A DNA stretch of 64,000 bases from positions 62,001-126,000 of the forward strand of contig NZ_JAMFLG010000011.1 of the NCBI RefSeq assembly GCF_023502205.1, in the 5' to 3' direction. Origin of the DNA: Aquiflexum sp. TKW24L (GTDB taxonomy: Bacteria > Bacteroidota > Bacteroidia > Cytophagales > Cyclobacteriaceae). A program made the translations under genes and the position numbers. Below, piece by piece: positions 60,660 to 64,000 of this stretch. How positions within the stretch are numbered: the first letter of the stretch is position 1; the number at the start of each line of letters is the position of its first letter. The notes below the pieces were generated by a model. It was not told where the DNA came from and ran no database searches. It saw only the letters and a list, made by a program, of their open reading frames with translations.

Positions 60660-62294
60660 TTAGAAGACTTTTTTCCCGCCAATAAATGTCCCAATGATTT
60701 TTATTTCACGCAGTTCATTGTCCGGTGCTGTCATTATATCCTTTTCTAAAATAACAAAATCGGCAAGCTTACCTGGTTCTATACTTCCCTTTAGATTTTC
60801 TTCGAAGTTGGCAAATGCAGCCCAAATGGTCATTCCCTTGAGGGCATGTTCCCGTGTGATTTTGTTTTCAGGTTGGAATCCATCATCCGGCCAATTTTTG
60901 GCATCTTTTCGCACTACAGCCGAATGAAATCCATAAAGTGGGTTGATATGCTCTACCGGAAAATCACTCCCAAGTGCAAGCATCCCGTTTTGGTCCAAAA
61001 GATCTTTGTAGGCATAGGCTGTTTTGATCCTGAAAGGACCTAAACGCTGACCCGCCCAATACATGTCGGAAGTGGCATGTGTCGGCTGCACAGAGGGTAT
61101 CACACTGTATTGTGCAAATTTTGGCATGTCATCCTTGCTCACTACCTGCGCATGCTCGATTCTCCACCTGAGGTCATTTTTACCTTTGAGGTATTTGGCA
61201 TAAATATCCAGCAATGTCCTATTGGCAGAATCTCCTATGCAATGCGTATTCATCTGGAAGCCGTTTTCGTACATTTTTTTCGCCAGCTCATCAAACTCTT
61301 CGGGATTTTTGAGAAGAAATCCATAATTATCTGCGTGATCATGGTATGGTTTCAGAAGCGCTGCACCTCTCGAACCCAATGCTCCGTCACCATAAATCTT
61401 GAAGCTCCTCACAGTGAGGTTGTCATCTTGGAAAATCCCTATCTTGAAATAATGTGCCATATTGGCTTCAGTAGGGTTGACCATGGCATATACACGCATC
61501 TTAAGGGTGCTGTCGGTGTGCATTTCACCGATTAGATCAATCGTTTCTTTGTCCAAACCAGCATCTACGACAGTAGTCAATCCCACAGCAAAACAATTTG
61601 CCTGAGCTCCCAATAATGCCTGTCTGGCTTCTTCTTTGGTAGGGTCGGGAACTTTGGAGGATACTAAACCTATCGCATTGTCTATCAATACTCCGGTGGG
61701 TTTATTTTCAATTAGGATGACTTTTCCTCCGACCATGGACGTTTTGGCATTTATTCCTCCAAGATCAAGTGCTTTTTGATTGACAAGGGCAGCATGGCCA
61801 TCTATTCTTGTCAGCAAAACCGGCTTGTCAGGAAAAAGTGAATCTAATTTGGTTTTTGTAGGAAATTCCTTTGACTCCCAAAGGTTTTGGTCCCATCCTC
61901 TTCCTAAAATCCAAGCAGCTTCGGGGTTGTTCTCAGCATGTAACTTAACCCTTTCAACCAATTCAGCCTCTGATTCTGCTCCTAGCAGATCAGCTACCTG
62001 TAAACCCAATCCATACCTGTAAAAATGGGAATGGGCATCAATAAATCCAGGATATACAGCTTTGCCTTCTAAATCAATAATTTCTTCTGATTCATATTTT
62101 GAAAAAATGGCGTTATCGTTTCCTACAGCAACAAACCGGTTATCCTTAATGGCAAATGCTTTTGCAATCATGAAGCCTTCGTCTACGGTGTATATGGTAC
62201 CGTTATGGACAATGAGATCAACTTTTTCTTTGGTAGTACAGGAAATAAGTGAGATAAATATAAATAGCAGCGTGAAATAAAGAATTTTCTTCAT
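60660..62294 (-). CDS. Amidohydrolase (YtcJ-like) lipoprotein
   Basis: 544 residues with lipobox (LISC, C19): an envelope lipoprotein. The amidohydrolase fold is seen in VDLIVHNGTIYTVDEG (first beta domain), metal site H88-x-H90 (GFIDAHSHFY), later His in QMNTHCIGDSANR and IEHAQVVSKD, and Asp in LALGSDFPVEHINP. YtcJ-like members hydrolyse amides or esters of unknown, perhaps cyclic, substrates. Being a lipoprotein, it works in the periplasm or at the surface. Convergent with the HhH gene (18 bases apart), divergent from the HsdR-N gene. Confidence 0.9.
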   Translation of the reverse strand: MKKILYFTLLFIFISLISCTTKEKVDLIVHNGTIYTVDEGFMIAKAFAIKDNRFVAVGNDNAIFSKYESEEIIDLEGKAVYPGFIDAHSHFYRYGLGLQVADLLGAESEAELVERVKLHAENNPEAAWILGRGWDQNLWESKEFPTKTKLDSLFPDKPVLLTRIDGHAALVNQKALDLGGINAKTSMVGGKVILIENKPTGVLIDNAIGLVSSKVPDPTKEEARQALLGAQANCFAVGLTTVVDAGLDKETIDLIGEMHTDSTLKMRVYAMVNPTEANMAHYFKIGIFQDDNLTVRSFKIYGDGALGSRGAALLKPYHDHADNYGFLLKNPEEFDELAKKMYENGFQMNTHCIGDSANRTLLDIYAKYLKGKNDLRWRIEHAQVVSKDDMPKFAQYSVIPSVQPTHATSDMYWAGQRLGPFRIKTAYAYKDLLDQNGMLALGSDFPVEHINPLYGFHSAVVRKDAKNWPDDGFQPENKITREHALKGMTIWAAFANFEENLKGSIEPGKLADFVILEKDIMTAPDNELREIKIIGTFIGGKKVF

Positions 62295-62345
62295 TTTAGA
62301 CGGTTTGGTTGATGATACTTAAAGGAAAGCGGACATATTTGCGGA

Positions 62346-62819
62346 ATGAATGAGGATCGGTATAGTTTTACACGTTCTCCCTTGAATTTCCCCGAATTAG
62401 AATTCAAAATCCAGGAGTTTGAGGGAAAATTAAGCATTTTCGATTCCCTTCGAAAGAAATATTTGATTTTGACCCCAGAAGAGTGGGTCAGACAACATAT
62501 GATATCTTTTTTGGTTCAGTTCAAAAATTATCCCAAAGGACTTTTCGCTTTGGAAAAAGGTGTCTTATATAACTCCCTTCAAAAAAGATTTGACATTTTG
62601 ATTTTTGATCGACAGGGAAATCCTTTTCTTTTGATAGAATGCAAAGCGCCAGAAATCGTTTTATCTAAAAAAACAGTAGAACAAGTGGCGGTTTATAATA
62701 AAACAATAGGTGCTGCCTACATGGGAATCAGCAACGGGAAACAGCATTTGTTTTTGAAATTTAATCCAAATACAAAAAATTATGATCAAATATCAGATTT
62801 GCCTCATTTTGAACCTTAA
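62346..62819 (+). CDS. Stand-alone type I restriction HsdR N-terminal (PD-(D/E)xK) domain protein
   Basis: 157 residues consisting of just the HsdR N-terminal nuclease-like domain (PF13588 type). The catalytic residues of the PD-(D/E)xK fold are in place: D83 (QKRFDILIFD), E98 and K100 (LLIECKAP). The usual partners, a motor HsdR, HsdM and HsdS, are not nearby. Such small proteins occur throughout Bacteroidota as lone genes, so it is unlikely to be a piece of a broken restriction system; it may be a housekeeping nuclease. It starts 51 bases from the divergent amidohydrolase start. The Fnr-like gene follows after 73 bases. Confidence 0.88.
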   Translation: MNEDRYSFTRSPLNFPELEFKIQEFEGKLSIFDSLRKKYLILTPEEWVRQHMISFLVQFKNYPKGLFALEKGVLYNSLQKRFDILIFDRQGNPFLLIECKAPEIVLSKKTVEQVAVYNKTIGAAYMGISNGKQHLFLKFNPNTKNYDQISDLPHFEP

Positions 62820-62825
62820 TTAATG

Positions 62826-62837
62826 TGATATTTGTCA
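62826..62837 (+). promoter_or_regulatory. Putative autoregulatory Fnr/Crp-type operator
   Basis: TGATATTTGTCA fits TGAYAWWTRTCA; with a T-G before it (TGTGATATTTGTCATG), it also approaches the Crp half-site TGTGA. Its centre is about 41.5 bases before the start predicted from TAAGTTTG (62861-62868), the class II activator position. Confidence 0.55.
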
Positions 62838-62860
62838 TGTTATCTATTATATTTAAGGAA

Positions 62861-62868
62861 TAAGTTTG
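62861..62868 (+). promoter_or_regulatory. -7 promoter element TAAGTTTG of the Fnr-like gene
   Basis: Perfect TAnnTTTG, 24 bases before the ATG. There is no TTTG -33 box at 19-23 bases upstream, consistent with an activator replacing it. Confidence 0.55.
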
Positions 62869-62892
62869 TTTATTGGAAATTAAAATTGTGAT

Positions 62893-63606
62893 ATGAAAAC
62901 TTTAGAAAAAAGCACTCCTTGCGAACTTTGCATGAGTAGGAAATTTTCATTATTTTCTAATCTAAGTGAACCTCATTTATGCCATTTGTCAGACCATAAG
63001 AATTTCATTACCCATAAAAAAGGTCAGATATTGTTCTATGAAGGCACAAAACCACTCGGTGTTTTTTGTATCAATGATGGTGTTGTTAAGGTTTTTAAAA
63101 CAGCTTCCAACGGTAAAGAACAAATCATCCGATTGGCCAAAAAAGGAGATTTTTTAGGATATGCTTCCTTATTAGGAGAAGAATCCTATTCCAATTCTGC
63201 TACAATTGTGGAGGATGCCAAAATATGTTTTGTGCCAAGAGAATCATTCATTAAGGTTTTGGGGGAAGATACGGAATTTCATAGAAGGGTTACAAAAGCC
63301 CTTTGCCATGATCTTGGCATCATGGAAGACAAGCTTACCGATGCCACCCAAAAATCGATAAGAGAAAGATTGGCTTTTACACTTTTAAAACTCAGTGAAA
63401 CTTATGGCATTGATGGGAATGAAGGTGAGAAAATTAATATTATACTCACAAGGGAGGAAATCGCAGGTCTGGTGGGAACGGCTACTGAAACTGTTATTAG
63501 GCTTCTCTCTGAATTCAAAAAAGATGAACTGATTGATTTTGAAGGGAAGAAAATCTTGGTCTTAGACAAGAGAGGTTTGGCAAGGCTGTCTGATTTTTAT
63601 GGGTAA
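62893..63606 (+). CDS. Crp/Fnr family transcriptional regulator, Fnr-like
   Basis: 237 residues: N-terminal cysteines C10-x2-C13 and C30 with a further C112 in KICFVP, placed similarly to the four Fe-S ligands of Fnr (C20, C23, C29, C122 in E. coli), a cNMP-type beta-roll (about 35-120), dimer helix, and a winged helix-turn-helix (LTREEIAGLVGTATETVIRL, about 185-205). The recognition helix has E199 and R203 in E-T-V-I-R, matching the E-x-x-x-R that reads TGA half-sites in Fnr and Crp. An oxygen-sensing role is likely but not certain, since C30 is 16 residues from C13 rather than 5. A dyad TGATATTTGTCA lies 55 bases upstream, and the same kind precedes hemN. Confidence 0.88.
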   Translation: MKTLEKSTPCELCMSRKFSLFSNLSEPHLCHLSDHKNFITHKKGQILFYEGTKPLGVFCINDGVVKVFKTASNGKEQIIRLAKKGDFLGYASLLGEESYSNSATIVEDAKICFVPRESFIKVLGEDTEFHRRVTKALCHDLGIMEDKLTDATQKSIRERLAFTLLKLSETYGIDGNEGEKINIILTREEIAGLVGTATETVIRLLSEFKKDELIDFEGKKILVLDKRGLARLSDFYG

Positions 63607-63731
63607 GAATTATTGTTAAAAATCCCCTGACGAAATTTTTTAAGTCAATTCATCAATTATTTTTAAGTTTCCTTTGTTTCATATTCTGTAATCCTGAGTG
63701 AAGGATAATTCTATATAAATCAATCCAATAC

Positions 63732-64000
63732 ATGGTATTCAGAATTCCGATTTTAATCCTTTTCTTATTTTTTTCGATATTCCCAGCCTTTAGCCAAAGT
63801 TTTGCATACAAAACCATGCTAAGTGGCATTTATGATGATGACTTTCCAACAGTTTCTATTGATCAAAAGAAAATTCTCGATGGAGCAATTTTATTGGACA
63901 CGCGGGAGAAAGTGGAATTTGAGGTTAGTCATCTCAAAGGTGCGAGATGGGTTGGATACGATACCTTTTCTATGGAAAGCGTTCAGGATATTCCTAAGGA
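63732..64000 (+). CDS. Exported rhodanese-like domain protein (3' end outside the window)
   Basis: The frame runs from ATG 63732 to the window edge, 89 codons. A signal peptide (MVFRIPILILFLFFSIFPAF, cleavage near FSQ) is followed by the first half of a rhodanese domain (AILLDTREKVEFEVSHLKGA, RWVGYD). The active Cys would lie beyond the edge. Periplasmic rhodaneses move sulfur or bind arsenate and phosphate; the role cannot be narrowed. It follows the Fnr-like gene by 125 bases on the same strand and may be in its regulon. Confidence 0.85.
   Translation, partial: MVFRIPILILFLFFSIFPAFSQSFAYKTMLSGIYDDDFPTVSIDQKKILDGAILLDTREKVEFEVSHLKGARWVGYDTFSMESVQDIPK

Overview
The window is chromosomal DNA from a member of the Bacteroidota, most likely Cytophagales, family Cyclobacteriaceae (Algoriphagus/Cecembia-like); the genus cannot be fixed from sequence alone. 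The case rests on type IX secretion (T9SS) hallmarks (a gliding-motility C-terminal sorting domain, a PorP/SprF protein), many SPI/SPII-exported outer-membrane barrels, a TonB-linked barrel receptor, Bacteroidota-specific families (BT_3928-type DoxX, DUF1599, PF16962-type ABC exporter) and seven perfect TAnnTTTG promoter elements. There is no transposase, integrase, rRNA, tRNA or CRISPR array; the window is ordinary chromosome with some decayed small modules and intergenic repeats.

Layout. 1-7.2 kb: the end of a malonate transporter subunit (MadM), a GNAT acetyltransferase, then a sugar cassette: an SLC45/GPH-type (sucrose-like) symporter plus an amylosucrase, followed by a TonB-dependent barrel. 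7.2-16 kb: a J-domain protein on the minus strand and the operon for a 1382-residue surface protein with ten DUF11 repeats and a T9SS type B tail, its PorP/SprF partner and an OmpA-type lipoprotein with PD40, carboxypeptidase-regulatory, OmpA and SPOR domains. 16.4-22.2 kb: an unknown secreted protein behind a striking dyad, two tandem serine hydrolases that have exchanged sequence, and a GH9 endoglucanase. 22.6-28.3 kb: anaerobic hemN, a Tat-exported Gfo/Idh oxidoreductase, and a Zn-alcohol dehydrogenase plus Gfo/Idh pair.

28.4-36.5 kb: an orphan antitoxin with a broken VapC toxin, a pentapeptide-repeat protein, an ABC exporter pair, an LVIVD lipoprotein and barrel, a degenerate HEPN-like protein and an HtrA protease. 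36.6-45.7 kb: dxr-rseP (isoprenoid precursor and site-2 protease), a barrel protein, lon, hslU and an SDR. 45.8-56.7 kb: sixA-type phosphatase, cold shock protein, cdaA-folP (c-di-AMP and folate) facing DUF1599-DoxX-aroK, a FadL-type barrel, a Met/Trp/Gly-rich lipoprotein, proS, and the nfeD-floA membrane-microdomain pair. 56.8-64 kb: WG-repeat protein, hemA, a helix-hairpin-helix membrane protein, an amidohydrolase lipoprotein, a stand-alone HsdR-N nuclease domain, an Fnr-like regulator and the start of a rhodanese protein.

Connections worth noting: heme synthesis appears twice (hemA, hemN), and a matching 12-bp dyad (TGAYAWWTRTCA) lies upstream of hemN and upstream of the Fnr-like gene, where it sits about 41.5 bp before the inferred transcription start. 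Protein quality control is represented by HtrA, RseP, Lon and HslU. Toxin-antitoxin-like modules here are decayed rather than active. Intergenic regions carry degenerate heptanucleotide arrays and hairpin repeats.
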